64,000 nt of DNA from Desulforegula conservatrix Mb1Pa (GTDB lineage Bacteria > Desulfobacterota > Desulfobacteria > Desulfobacterales > Desulforegulaceae), in NCBI RefSeq assembly GCF_000426225.1, contig NZ_AUEY01000004.1, positions 1 through 64,000 on the forward strand, given 5' to 3'. The notes beneath the pieces are model-generated. The model saw only the letters and a program-made list of their open reading frames with translations. It was not told where the DNA came from and searched no databases. A program made the position numbers and the translations under genes. This document shows, piece by piece, positions 9,081 to 17,980 of this stretch (its first letter is position 1; each line of letters opens with the position of its first letter).

Positions 9081-9351
9081 TTTGGTTGAATTGGTGCGTG
9101 GTGATCTCGAGACATTCTCTCTGGGTAGAAAATCCTGTACCGCCTCTTTATGTCGCTACTATAAGTGAAGGCAGGGTCACTGATTAGTAGCAGTTTCCAG
9201 ATTCAGCAGACCGAAGTTGAAACTCCTGCACTGTCATAAAGAAGCCTTATCCCGCGATTATAGCTTGCCAGGAGCGTTCCTTCAGACGCTGCTGATTTCC
9301 TGTTCTACCACATCAAAAAATCTTATTTTAAAAGGCACCCTAAATATCCGA

Positions 9352-9385
9352 AAATTTTTGAGGAGCTTTTTTCAAAAAGCGACCC
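9352..9385 (+). repeat. Dispersed hairpin repeat, copy 2 (degenerate)
   Basis: TTTTTGAGGAGCTTTTTTCAAAAAGCGACCC-type core with one substitution (GAGG for GCGG). It sits just downstream of the dehydratase-family gene that ends at 9420. Confidence 0.65.
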
Positions 9386-9419
9386 AAAACCCTGCTTGAT
9401 CGCAGATGCGGTGAGGGGA

Positions 9420-10868
9420 TCATGCCTTCTCTATACCGCAAAGCCCTTTGGCAAGCTTCTGCTTGGCAGCCATATCAACAAGTCTTGCAATCATGACCCT
9501 CTGGGCCTGCGGGGAACCTGCTCCGTGCATTGATTCTGTCAGATAACCAACCGCGGCTGTTCCGAGCGTGATATTTTCAATCAGCCTCAAAATTCTGAAA
9601 CGATCTTCGATAGATACATCTGATCTTCCCTTGAAATATTTTTCTATCCACTTTCCTGTTTCCTCGGACTTGAAATCTTCTGCAGAAGGAAGTGTGACTA
9701 TCAAACCACCCGCAATATCCTGGGCAAGTCTGGCTATTTCATAGGGGAGTCTTGTCACATTCTGTTTGGAAATATTTGCAAGCAGAGTATCCACGCAGAA
9801 AGTTCCGCTCGCCTCTTTTTTCCCTTCACATCCACAGGCAATGGCTCCGCAGAATAGCGTCTCGTTCAGGTGATTCATCTCGATTATCTTGTCCTTGATG
9901 TGAGAAGCCTTATGAGCGCCGTTATATTCGGCGGCAGTCTGGGCTGCACCAATCAGAACATCGCCCACGCCTGACTTGCACGCATAGCTCTGACGGTGGT
10001 ATGAAGCAAATTTTTCCACAAGCTGACCTGCAAAATCATACTCACGGAACATGAAGACCCTTTCCCAAGGCACAAAAACATTATCGAACACGCATAATGC
10101 CTCGTGACCTCCATAAAAAAGATTTCCGCGATCAAGTTCAGATGCCTCAAGCTTTCTCGTGTCGCATGACTGTCTGCCCATGATGTAAGTTATGCCTTCT
10201 GCGTCACTTGGCAGGGCAAATGAAATGGCATAATCCTTGTCAGCTTCCTGCATGGCTATTGTCGGCATGATTATTATTTCATGGGAGTTGACAGCACCTG
10301 TCTGATGCGCCTTGGCACCGCAAACAATGATACCGTCATCTTTTACTTCCTTTACCCTCATGAACATGTCAGGGTCAGCCTGCTTATGCGGAGGAAGTGA
10401 TCGATCGCCTTTGGGATCAGTCATGGCTCCATCACAGGTAAGATCATTTTCCTGAACATACTCAAGGTATTTGATGAATCTTTTGTAGTATTCTGTTCCG
10501 TATTTCTGGTCTATGTTCCAGGTGACTATGGAAAGAGCGTTAAGCGAGTCAACGCCAACGCATCTTTGAAAACAGCAACCTGTGAGAGAACCCAGCAGTC
10601 TGCCCATCTTGGCTTTTTTAATCAGATCCTCTGTGCTCTGATGAATATGAGTGAAACGGTTGATCTTTTTGCCCGAAATATGGGAGGTCGCGGTCATTAT
10701 ATCTTCATATTCAGGAAGCTGAGCCATTTCATAGGTCTTTGCGACAGCATTCATGGACGGCCTTATTATCGGATCATCCACGACATTTTTGACCCTCTTT
10801 CCGAACATATAGACCTTAAGACTCAGTTTTCTTAAACTTGCTTCATATTCAGTGGCTGTCATCATCAT
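9420..10868 (-). CDS. 4-hydroxybutyryl-CoA dehydratase/vinylacetyl-CoA delta-isomerase family protein
   Basis: A 482-residue flavoprotein of the 4-hydroxyphenylacetate 3-hydroxylase/AbfD family. I place the start at 10868 because GAGGTG lies five to six bases upstream and the resulting MMMTATEY start matches the family; an upstream ATG at 10880 would add four residues. The cluster cysteines then fall at 99 and 103 (CFQRC), identical to the numbering known for AbfD, with His291 and Cys297 as the other likely [4Fe-4S] ligands and Tyr295/Lys298 as active-site candidates. The His-Cys spacing is one residue shorter than in AbfD (292/299). It may dehydrate 4-hydroxybutyryl-CoA to crotonyl-CoA or isomerise vinylacetyl-CoA; a related oxygenase-like enzyme is less likely given the cysteines. 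Confidence 0.8.
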   Translation of the reverse strand: MMMTATEYEASLRKLSLKVYMFGKRVKNVVDDPIIRPSMNAVAKTYEMAQLPEYEDIMTATSHISGKKINRFTHIHQSTEDLIKKAKMGRLLGSLTGCCFQRCVGVDSLNALSIVTWNIDQKYGTEYYKRFIKYLEYVQENDLTCDGAMTDPKGDRSLPPHKQADPDMFMRVKEVKDDGIIVCGAKAHQTGAVNSHEIIIMPTIAMQEADKDYAISFALPSDAEGITYIMGRQSCDTRKLEASELDRGNLFYGGHEALCVFDNVFVPWERVFMFREYDFAGQLVEKFASYHRQSYACKSGVGDVLIGAAQTAAEYNGAHKASHIKDKIIEMNHLNETLFCGAIACGCEGKKEASGTFCVDTLLANISKQNVTRLPYEIARLAQDIAGGLIVTLPSAEDFKSEETGKWIEKYFKGRSDVSIEDRFRILRLIENITLGTAAVGYLTESMHGAGSPQAQRVMIARLVDMAAKQKLAKGLCGIEKA

Positions 10869-10959
10869 TGAACACCTCATTTTTTTTGATATGAAATCAT
10901 TAAGGAATGCATAACAATCTATTTTAATTGATTTTAATCAATGTTATCTGTAACTATGG

Positions 10960-12774
10960 CTAACCACCAAAGCATGCGTCTGGTATCCGGAGGGCCGAAT
11001 CGTCGAAATTCAGTATTGCTTCAAGCCTTGCTACAGCTTCAGGAAGACAGTTATGAAAGAAGAACTCCGCAGTCATAACCTGCCCCATATAGTAATCTTT
11101 GTCCTTTTTGCCCAAATCCTTGTTATTTTTCCTGAGAGCGACTGATGCACGCCACAGAAGCATCCATGCCATGATAATGTCACCTGTTGATTCGAGGAAT
11201 GGAAATGCATACAAAAAGGCATTTTTCATGGTATCCGGCACAGATCTGTTTTTTAGAAAAGCGGCTGTTTCTTCAAGAACTGAAAGACTTTTTTCAAGGA
11301 TCGCACAGAATTTGGGAAGCTGCGTGATGTCGCTGCAATCAGAGATGGTTTTTCTGACCTCGTTTGTAAAACATGTAAAAAGCTGGCCGCCCTTCATATT
11401 CAGTTTTCGACCCATAAGATCCATTGCCTGAATCCCATCGGTTCCCTCGTATATGGATGTTATCCTGGAATCCCTCAAAAGCTGCTCAACAGGATATTCC
11501 CTGATATAGCCATATCCGCCATATACCTGCATGGCTTCTGAACAGACCTTGAAACTCCTTTGGCTGCAATATGCCTTTACAAGCGGAATGCAAAAATCGA
11601 TGAGATTTTTCAGTCTTTCATTTGTCTGGGAATCATTTTCCGGGGAAATATGATCGAAAAGAATGGATACGTAATAGAGAAAGCTTCTCATACCATCCAC
11701 ATGGGATTTCATCCACATAAGCATTCTTCTGATATCAGGATGGTTGATTATGGCTACTCCTGAAGAATTTGAATCCTTTCCGGCAGCCATGTCTTTTCCC
11801 TGAATACGTTCTTTTGCGTAATTTGCGGCATAAAGATATGCTGACGAGGCATAGGTAAAAGCCTGGAAGCCAACATTGAACCTTGCCTCGTTCATCATAT
11901 GAAACATGATGGACATGCCCATGTTTTCCTTGCCGAGAAGAAGGCCCCTGCATTTTCCTTTTTCACCCATGGACATGCTGCATGTTGCGCTTCCATGGAT
12001 ACCCAGCTTTTCTTCAATGCCGGTGCATATTATGTCGTTTGGTTCTCCGAGTGTTCCGTCAGGATTGACCCATATTTTAGGCACCAGGAATATTGAGATG
12101 CCGCCTGTTCCTTCAGGAGCACCATCAATCCTTGCCAGTACAGGATGTATGATGTTTTCGGAAAGGTCATGATCTCCATTTGTTATGAAGATCTTGCTCC
12201 CAGTGATGCTATAAGTACCGTCCTGATTTCTGACTGCCTTTGTTGTAAGCGCCCCGACATCTGACCCGGCCTGAGACTCGGTCAGAAGCATAGTGCCTGT
12301 CCATTCAGCCTTGTAAAGCTTCCTTAGAAAAAGGGCTTTCTGCTCGTCAGTTCCGAAAAGCTCCACCATCTTGCCAGTTCCGTGTCCCATTGTGCCGTAG
12401 TTTGCAAGACAGTAATTTGCACCCCAGATATACTCAAAGCAGGCAGTATTTATAACGGTTGGAAGTCCCTGACCTCCAAGCTCCTGGTCTTCGTTTATTG
12501 ATGTCCACTCGCCATCGAGAAAAAGCCTGTATGGCCTGTGATAGCATTCCGGAACGTAAACGGAGCCTTTTTCAAAGCGTACTCCAGCCCTGTCTCCCTC
12601 AGAATTTGTCGGAAGTATCTCGTTTATGGACAGCTTGCGTGCCTCGGAAATAATGCTGTCCATGAATTTTCTTTTAAGCCAGCTGAATTTTTCGTATTTT
12701 ACAAATTCTTCTATCCTAAGCTGCTCATATAAAACGAAATCGACATCTCTTCTATCTGCAAGTATCTGTGACAT
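10960..12774 (-). CDS. Acyl-CoA dehydrogenase, long form (about 600 aa)
   Basis: A 604-residue FAD-dependent dehydrogenase that would introduce the 2,3-double bond into acyl-CoA. The FAD/substrate region contains TGTMLLTESQAGSDVGALTT near residue 160 and the C-terminal helical domain contains VYGGYGYIREYPVEQLLRDSR near 440, both hallmarks of the family. The extra C-terminal helical extension after about 470 is typical of the long subfamily that includes DmdC-like and FadE-type enzymes of deltaproteobacteria. Electrons would pass to ETF. AAGGA precedes the ATG. Substrate chain length cannot be told from sequence. Confidence 0.9.
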   Translation of the reverse strand: MSQILADRRDVDFVLYEQLRIEEFVKYEKFSWLKRKFMDSIISEARKLSINEILPTNSEGDRAGVRFEKGSVYVPECYHRPYRLFLDGEWTSINEDQELGGQGLPTVINTACFEYIWGANYCLANYGTMGHGTGKMVELFGTDEQKALFLRKLYKAEWTGTMLLTESQAGSDVGALTTKAVRNQDGTYSITGSKIFITNGDHDLSENIIHPVLARIDGAPEGTGGISIFLVPKIWVNPDGTLGEPNDIICTGIEEKLGIHGSATCSMSMGEKGKCRGLLLGKENMGMSIMFHMMNEARFNVGFQAFTYASSAYLYAANYAKERIQGKDMAAGKDSNSSGVAIINHPDIRRMLMWMKSHVDGMRSFLYYVSILFDHISPENDSQTNERLKNLIDFCIPLVKAYCSQRSFKVCSEAMQVYGGYGYIREYPVEQLLRDSRITSIYEGTDGIQAMDLMGRKLNMKGGQLFTCFTNEVRKTISDCSDITQLPKFCAILEKSLSVLEETAAFLKNRSVPDTMKNAFLYAFPFLESTGDIIMAWMLLWRASVALRKNNKDLGKKDKDYYMGQVMTAEFFFHNCLPEAVARLEAILNFDDSALRIPDACFGG

Positions 12775-12928
12775 GGTTAATCCTTTTATCTACGGTTGAG
12801 CTCTTTGAACTAATATCCAAAGTGCCCTGAAAGCATTTTTACGAAACGTGGCTGAAGCCCATCTCAGGACTTGTAATTGAATTCAGACCGCCTGAGTTTG
12901 TCTTGGCGTAAGCTCTATCAGCTGGAAT

Positions 12929-14104
12929 CTACCTTAGGACAGCAACCGCTGTTCCCATTCCCCCACCTGCGCATAATGAAGCAATGCCGGTTTTTGAGTT
13001 TCTGCGCTTCATCTCAAAAATGAGAGTTGTTACTATCCTTGCACCTGTCGCTCCTACAGGATGGCCGAGGCCTATCCCGCTTCCATTTACATTTGTTTTG
13101 CTTCTGTCTAAGCCAAGCAGCTTTTCACATGCCAAGTACTGGGCTGCGAAAGCTTCGTTTATTTCAAAAAGTTCAATGTCGCTCAGTCTCAATGAGATTT
13201 TTTCAAGAGTCCTGTTTATTGCTGAAACAGGGCCAATACCCATTATTTCCGGCTCGATTCCAGTTGTCGCTGTTCCCGTGATCTCGGCAAGAATGTTGAT
13301 TCCTAACTCGTTTGCTTTTTCAGATGACATGAGTATCAAGCCTGCCGACCCGTCATTTATTCCAGAGGCATTGCCTGCCGTAACTGACCCGTTTTCCTTG
13401 AAACTTGGTTTTAGTTTGGATAGGGAATCCAGGGTAATATCCCTTCTTGGATGCTCATCTGTTGATATGATTCTTTTGAGTCTGTTTTCTGTAACTTCAA
13501 CAGGCACGATTTCTTCTTCAAACCGGCCTTCATCGATTGCTGCAATCGCCTTCTGGTTGCTCGCAAGCGCCAGTTCGTCCTGATCTTTTCTTGAAATTCC
13601 ATACTTTTCAGCAAGGTTTTCGGCTGTTATGCCCATTGGAGGGCCGATGCCAAGTTCTGTCAGGGAATCCCACATTGAATCCCTGATTTCCGTGTGACCT
13701 ACTCTTGTGCCGTATCTTATTTTTTCAATGGTATATTGAGCCGAACTCATGCTGTCTGTTCCGCCAACCATTATGGCATCTGCTTCACCACATTTTATCT
13801 GGTAAAATGCAAACTGGATTGCAGACATTGAAGAAGTGCAGTTTCTGTGGATTGTTACGCCTGGTACAGATACAGGCAAGCCGGCCTTTACAGCAGCAAC
13901 CCTTGCAAGATTATTTTCCCTGTATGTCTTCTGATAATTGCAACCCCAGAAAACATCATTCAATATCTCAGGTTTTATGCATGAGCGTTTTATAAGTGCC
14001 TGCATTACCGGAATAGTAAGATCAACAGCAGATTTTTCTCTGAAAACGCCTCCGAACCTGCCTATGGCTGTACGTGCTGCCGCAACGATTACAACTCTGT
14101 TCAT
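12929..14104 (-). CDS. Acetyl-CoA acetyltransferase (thiolase)
   Basis: A 391-residue thiolase. The acyl-accepting cysteine is Cys89 in HRNCTSSMSA, the active-site NEAFA and GLGHPVGATGAR motifs are near 317 and 345-356, and the second catalytic cysteine is Cys378 in SLCAGGGMG, so all catalytic residues are present. It would cleave 3-ketoacyl-CoA or condense acetyl-CoA, completing the beta-oxidation set encoded on this strand. Upstream there is a near-consensus sigma-54 element (14171-14186) and a perfect palindrome (14280-14303), which suggest activation by an enhancer-binding protein, possibly the one encoded next door at 14352-16106. Confidence 0.92.
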   Translation of the reverse strand: MNRVVIVAAARTAIGRFGGVFREKSAVDLTIPVMQALIKRSCIKPEILNDVFWGCNYQKTYRENNLARVAAVKAGLPVSVPGVTIHRNCTSSMSAIQFAFYQIKCGEADAIMVGGTDSMSSAQYTIEKIRYGTRVGHTEIRDSMWDSLTELGIGPPMGITAENLAEKYGISRKDQDELALASNQKAIAAIDEGRFEEEIVPVEVTENRLKRIISTDEHPRRDITLDSLSKLKPSFKENGSVTAGNASGINDGSAGLILMSSEKANELGINILAEITGTATTGIEPEIMGIGPVSAINRTLEKISLRLSDIELFEINEAFAAQYLACEKLLGLDRSKTNVNGSGIGLGHPVGATGARIVTTLIFEMKRRNSKTGIASLCAGGGMGTAVAVLR

Positions 14105-14170
14105 TTTTGTTTTTCCTGTGAGTTGAGTTTGAGATTCCTAAATATGTCCGGCCGAACAATCCTGTATATT

Positions 14171-14186
14171 CTCAAGATCCGTGCCA
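14171..14186 (-). promoter_or_regulatory. Candidate sigma-54 (-24/-12) promoter of the thiolase gene
   Basis: Read on the minus strand: TGGCAC, five bases, TTGAG. The -24 half is exact; the -12 half differs from TTGCA/T at the usually conserved C. It lies about 70 bases upstream of the thiolase ATG, a normal leader length, and about 95 bp downstream of the palindrome at 14280-14303, the usual distance to an enhancer site. Confidence 0.5.
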
Positions 14187-14279
14187 GAAGAAATTATCCA
14201 GGTTATTTCAAGGTAACCATTTGTATTTTAATGATTTTTAATTGAAAGGCAGCAATACTGAAGTGGATAGTGGAATAGA

Positions 14280-14303
14280 ATAAGTGTAACCGGTTACACT
14301 TAT
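14280..14303. promoter_or_regulatory. Perfect 24-bp palindrome, candidate enhancer or operator
   Basis: The half-site ATAAGTGTAACC is followed by its exact reverse complement GGTTACACTTAT. A second palindrome, TATATGTATACATATA, lies about 18 bp further on. The site is between the sigma-54 regulator gene and the thiolase promoter. It could be the upstream activating sequence of that regulator, or a TetR-type operator. Confidence 0.6.
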
Positions 14304-14351
14304 GTGTGTAAACACAAGTGTATATGTATACATATATTAATATCTTGGTTT

Positions 14352-16106
14352 TCAGGCAGTAAAAGAGAGGTTGTGTTTAATGATTTTTTTATAGAGTGTT
14401 TTTCTGCTTATACCGAGGATTCTTGCAGCCTTTGCCTTGTTCCATCCTGTTTTCTCAAGAGCCTCGAGTATATCCTTAACTTCGTGCTCCATTGATACAC
14501 TTTCAGGTTTCTGTGATAATCGGGTTCCTGTCTTTATCTCTGCGGGGATATGACTCAGACTTATAAGGCTTCCCTTGCCAAGAATTATGGCTCTTTCTAT
14601 TGCATGCTCAAGTTCCCTTATGTTGCCGGGCCATTTATAGTTCATGAATGCACAAATAACATCATCATTAACGCCTTCTGCTGTTATCCTGAATCTGTTT
14701 TCATAGACTGATATGAAATGATCTATCAAAAGAGGCAGATCATCTAGTCTGTCCCTTAAAGGTGGAAGCTTTATTTCAAGTACCTTCAGTCTGTAATAAA
14801 GATCCTCTCTGAATTCTCCTCGCCTTACTTTCTCTTTCAGATCCTTGTGGGTGCAGGCTATAACCCTGACATCAACTTTTACAGATCTGGAATCGCCAAC
14901 TTTTTCAAATTCCTTCTCCTGGAGCACCCTGAGGAGTTTCAACTGAATAACAGGTGAAATATCGCCAATCTCATCAAGTAATATTGTCCCTCCGTCAGCA
15001 GCCTGGAATCTACCGACATGATCCCTGACAGCCCCTGTAAAAGCTCCTTTGACATGTCCGAAAAGCTCGCTCTCAAGAAGATTTTCTGCAAGAGCTGAGC
15101 AGTTTACAGTCACAAAAGGCTTGAAGCTTCTGTTTCCGCTGTTATGTATAGCCCTCGCCACTAGCTCCTTTCCGGTTCCGCTTTCTCCTGTGATGAGAAC
15201 AGTAGCCTCATAATCTGAAATATCCTCGATAAGTCTGTAAATATTTTGCATCTCACGACTTTTTCCGATCATCTGATGGAATCCGTCGCGTTTTTTTAGT
15301 TCCTGTTCAAGATCCATGAGTCTAGTTATGTCTCTTATGACAAGAACGGCACCGATAAAACATCCGTTATGATCCTCAAGCGGTGTGCAGGACATGCTGA
15401 CCCTCTGCATGGGGTTTGTAAATCTTCCGCATGTAACGAGATGGTTTCGTATCGGCTTTTTAATTTTAAGGGTCTCTTCTATGACGTTTCTGCATGTTTG
15501 ACCGCATACTGAGTTGTCAAGGCATAGAAAGCCCTTACCCTTCGAATCTGATGGAATACCGCAGATTTTACCAGCCGCCTCATTGATCTCTGTTATGTCA
15601 AGATTAAGATCCACAGTTATTATTGCATCATCAACGCTTCTGAATATCGCGGCAAGACTGTTTCTCTGTCTTATTATCTCTGCTTCTGCTTTTTTTCTTT
15701 TGGTTACGTCACGCATGATGCATCTGAAGCCGTTAACAATCCCGGAACTATCTTTTAAAACCGCTATGGAAATTTCAACATTCCTCTTTGTCCCGTCTTT
15801 TCTAATTATCTCATAATCGAAAGCCTTATTTGGAATGCCGCTCTTATAAACCTTGTTGAAAGTGGAGTATACGTTTTCGGCATTTTCTTTATCCATATAC
15901 GTCCTGTAGGAAAGGCCCGGAGTCTCTTTAGGAGGATATCCGCAAAGCTCGCAGAAGGCTTTGTTGAAACGTGTGGTATTTCCTTTAAGATCAGTCTCTA
16001 TGAATCCGTCCTCAAGGGTTTCTATTATTCCTTTAAGTTCGTCCCGTTCAAAGAGCAGAGCGGTTATATGGCCCTGTAACATTTCATGAATAGCTGGATC
16101 GTTCAT
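14352..16106 (-). CDS. PAS-containing sigma-54-dependent activator
   Basis: A 584-residue enhancer-binding protein. Two PAS domains occupy about 20-135 and 145-265; the second contains a cysteine group ([11 protein letters not shown]) that may bind metal or sense redox. The AAA+ domain has Walker A GESGTGKE near 302, GAFTG near 353 and [10 protein letters not shown] near 375; a Fis-type helix-turn-helix ([19 protein letters not shown]) ends the protein. The GAFTG loop is intact, so activation of sigma-54 promoters is expected. No receiver domain is present, so the PAS domains probably sense a signal directly. It is encoded next to the thiolase gene, whose upstream region has sigma-54-like elements. 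Confidence 0.9.
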   Translation of the reverse strand: MNDPAIHEMLQGHITALLFERDELKGIIETLEDGFIETDLKGNTTRFNKAFCELCGYPPKETPGLSYRTYMDKENAENVYSTFNKVYKSGIPNKAFDYEIIRKDGTKRNVEISIAVLKDSSGIVNGFRCIMRDVTKRKKAEAEIIRQRNSLAAIFRSVDDAIITVDLNLDITEINEAAGKICGIPSDSKGKGFLCLDNSVCGQTCRNVIEETLKIKKPIRNHLVTCGRFTNPMQRVSMSCTPLEDHNGCFIGAVLVIRDITRLMDLEQELKKRDGFHQMIGKSREMQNIYRLIEDISDYEATVLITGESGTGKELVARAIHNSGNRSFKPFVTVNCSALAENLLESELFGHVKGAFTGAVRDHVGRFQAADGGTILLDEIGDISPVIQLKLLRVLQEKEFEKVGDSRSVKVDVRVIACTHKDLKEKVRRGEFREDLYYRLKVLEIKLPPLRDRLDDLPLLIDHFISVYENRFRITAEGVNDDVICAFMNYKWPGNIRELEHAIERAIILGKGSLISLSHIPAEIKTGTRLSQKPESVSMEHEVKDILEALEKTGWNKAKAARILGISRKTLYKKIIKHNLSFTA

Positions 16107-16550
16107 ATTTTCTCTATATATGTGATTTTTTGAGACTTTGCATTCCCCTGTGTTCAGCTTGCAGGCCTATGGCAGACAATTATAGACCTGATTAAAAGGA
16201 TGCCTCCTAAAATAGACTATTTGCACGATAGTTGAATCGGCGCAATACTCGAATCCGCACTTATATCCGATAAATCATAGTTCTTTAATAAACCTTTTCC
16301 TTGGCACCTTATCAAAATCTCTGATTCTTTAGATGTCCCTCCAAAAGTCTTCGAAACGATTCCCAGCTTTCGTTCTCTGAACATCCCAAGCCCTCATTGG
16401 AACAAAAACCACGGGACTTTTTATTCAATGTAAATTATAGAATTGATTCAAGTATTTCAACCCTACAAAAAGAATAGCCTCGTTTGAAACAAGAAACATC
16501 AGATTCTCAAGCAGGCGGATCTGGTCTTAAATCATTAATGATTGACAACA

Positions 16551-16574
16551 GGACATGTATGGCAAAACATGTCC
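16551..16574. promoter_or_regulatory. GGACATGT inverted repeat, candidate regulator site
   Basis: GGACATGT and ACATGTCC form a perfect eight-base inverted repeat separated by eight bases, about 150 bp upstream of the YqhD-like start. The half-sites lie about 16 bp apart, consistent with a dimeric regulator. Confidence 0.45.
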
Positions 16575-16673
16575 CTAAATCGAACAATACAATTTACAGA
16601 CAAAAACCTCTTCATAAATCTTAACATATTAATTTTATATTTAATTATTAAACAATCAGCACACGGACACCGC

Positions 16674-16689
16674 TGGCACGATTCTGGTA
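16674..16689 (+). promoter_or_regulatory. Weak sigma-54-like element upstream of YqhD-like gene
   Basis: TGGCAC, five bases, TGGTA: the -24 half is exact but the -12 half is poor (two of four key bases differ). It lies about 35-50 bases before the ATG at 16726 and about 100 bp after the inverted repeat at 16551. Chance occurrence is quite possible. Confidence 0.25.
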
Positions 16690-16725
16690 TTACTGTCATT
16701 CAAAAAACCAAGAAAGGACATTAGA

Positions 16726-17880
16726 ATGCAGAATTTCATTTTTCACAATCCGGTAAAAGTTGTTTTCGGCAAGGGAGAGATCTCCAAAATAGCAGAACTC
16801 ATTCCTGAACAGGCCAATATTCTTCTCACATTCGGCGGAAGCTCCATAAAAAAGAACGGGGTGTATGATCAGGTTAAAGCAGCCCTTAAAAATCGAAAAG
16901 TAACTGACTTTGGCGGAATTGAACCAAATCCTGATTATGCGACATGCATGAAGGCAGTTAAAATAATCAGGGAAGAAAAAATCGATTTTATACTGGCCGC
17001 AGGCGGCGGATCAGTAATTGACGGATCAAAATTCATAGCCGCTGCTGCATGTTTTGAAGGCGCTGATCCCTGGGATATTCTGTCTAAAGGCGCTGCCATA
17101 AAAAAAGCTGTGCCAATCGGCGCGATACTGACTCTTTCAGGAACTGGTTCTGAAATGAACTCCTTTGCAGTTATTTCAAAAAGAGAAACCGGAGAAAAAC
17201 TTGCTTTCGGAAGCCCGGAAGTTTTCCCGAAATTCTCGATTCTTGATCCTGAAACGACATTTTCTTTGCCAGCGAACCAGACTTCAAACGGCGTGGTTGA
17301 TGCGTTTGTCCATGTTCTTGAACAATATATGACCTATGACGTAAACGCGCCTCTCCAGGACAGACAGGCAGAAGCGATTCTTCTGACACTAATGGAAGAA
17401 GGAAAAAAAGTTTTAGAAACGCCAAATGATTACAATGTCAGGGCAAACATAATGTGGTGCGCCACCCAGGCTTTGAACGGGAATATCTCGGCAGGAGTTC
17501 CCCAGGACTGGGCATCTCATTCCATAGGCCACGAACTTACGGCAAGATTCGGCCTTGCCCACGGAGAATCACTTGCCGTTATTGCTCCGGCAGTGATGAG
17601 AAACCAGAAGGAAAACAAGAAAGACAAACTTCTAAAATATGCTTCAAGAATATGGGGAATCACTGAGGGCAGTCAGGATTCAATCATTGAGCAGGCCATT
17701 TATCTTACTGAAAAATTTTTCAGGGAAATGGGGCTTAAATCCAAGCTTTCTGAATATGGAATCGAAATAGAAAAAGCCCTTGTCATAGCTGATGACTTTG
17801 AAGCAAGGGGCTGGAAGCTTGGTGAAAGAGGCAAAATCGGGAAAAACGAAGTGATTGAAATTCTAAAATCAGCACTTTAA
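16726..17880 (+). CDS. Iron/zinc-dependent alcohol dehydrogenase, YqhD-like aldehyde reductase
   Basis: A 384-residue group III alcohol dehydrogenase closely resembling E. coli YqhD, an NADPH-dependent aldehyde reductase. The nucleotide site has GGGSVIDGSKF near residue 94. Metal ligands align as Asp192, His196, His265 and His279, matching YqhD Asp194, His198, His267 and His281. AGGA precedes the ATG. It heads a plus-strand series with a DJ-1/Hsp31-like protein and later two OYE-type reductases, which suggests scavenging of reactive aldehydes; a fermentative alcohol-forming role is an alternative. Confidence 0.88.
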   Translation: MQNFIFHNPVKVVFGKGEISKIAELIPEQANILLTFGGSSIKKNGVYDQVKAALKNRKVTDFGGIEPNPDYATCMKAVKIIREEKIDFILAAGGGSVIDGSKFIAAAACFEGADPWDILSKGAAIKKAVPIGAILTLSGTGSEMNSFAVISKRETGEKLAFGSPEVFPKFSILDPETTFSLPANQTSNGVVDAFVHVLEQYMTYDVNAPLQDRQAEAILLTLMEEGKKVLETPNDYNVRANIMWCATQALNGNISAGVPQDWASHSIGHELTARFGLAHGESLAVIAPAVMRNQKENKKDKLLKYASRIWGITEGSQDSIIEQAIYLTEKFFREMGLKSKLSEYGIEIEKALVIADDFEARGWKLGERGKIGKNEVIEILKSAL

Positions 17881-17926
17881 TAGTTGATGATTTTTTCTAA
17901 AGAAATTTCAAACACAAAAACAATAT

Positions 17927-17973
17927 AAAGTTTTTTGCGGAGCTTTTTTGCAAAAAAGCGACCCGCTGGAGGC
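17927..17973 (+). repeat. Dispersed hairpin repeat, copy 3 (full length, carries an RBS)
   Basis: Full 47-bp copy running from AAAGTTTTTTGCGG through GCTTTTTT and AAAAAAGC to CCGCTGGAGGC. Its terminal GGAGG is eight bases before the ATG of the DJ-1-like gene at 17981, so the repeat seems to provide that gene's ribosome-binding site. Confidence 0.85.
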
Positions 17974-17980
17974 CATCACT

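Larger units (their letters stand above)
8839..9419. other. Intergenic region between beta-oxidation genes
   Basis: This 581-bp gap holds the probable promoter of the 3-hydroxyacyl-CoA dehydrogenase gene with an inverted repeat at 8922-8937, a 10-bp stem hairpin at 9054-9080 and a copy of the dispersed hairpin repeat at 9352-9385. The one plus-strand reading frame (9217-9399) has no family resemblance and runs into the repeat; I do not call it a gene. Confidence 0.6.
16107..16725. other. Divergent intergenic region between sigma-54 regulator and YqhD-like gene
   Basis: This 619-bp gap separates divergent genes and should carry both promoters. Visible elements are an inverted repeat at 16551-16574 and a TGGCAC element at 16674-16679. 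The region just before the second element is very AT-rich. I see no convincing gene in it; a short plus-strand frame at 16542-16724 covers these sites and has no recognisable features. Confidence 0.55.

Noticed and set aside
9217-9399. 60-residue plus-strand reading frame in the gap after the dehydrogenase gene
   Set aside because: No ribosome-binding site or family resemblance, and it runs into a copy of the dispersed repeat.
12984-13583. 199-residue plus-strand reading frame
   Set aside because: It lies opposite the well-supported thiolase gene and has no domain signature; it is an antisense shadow.
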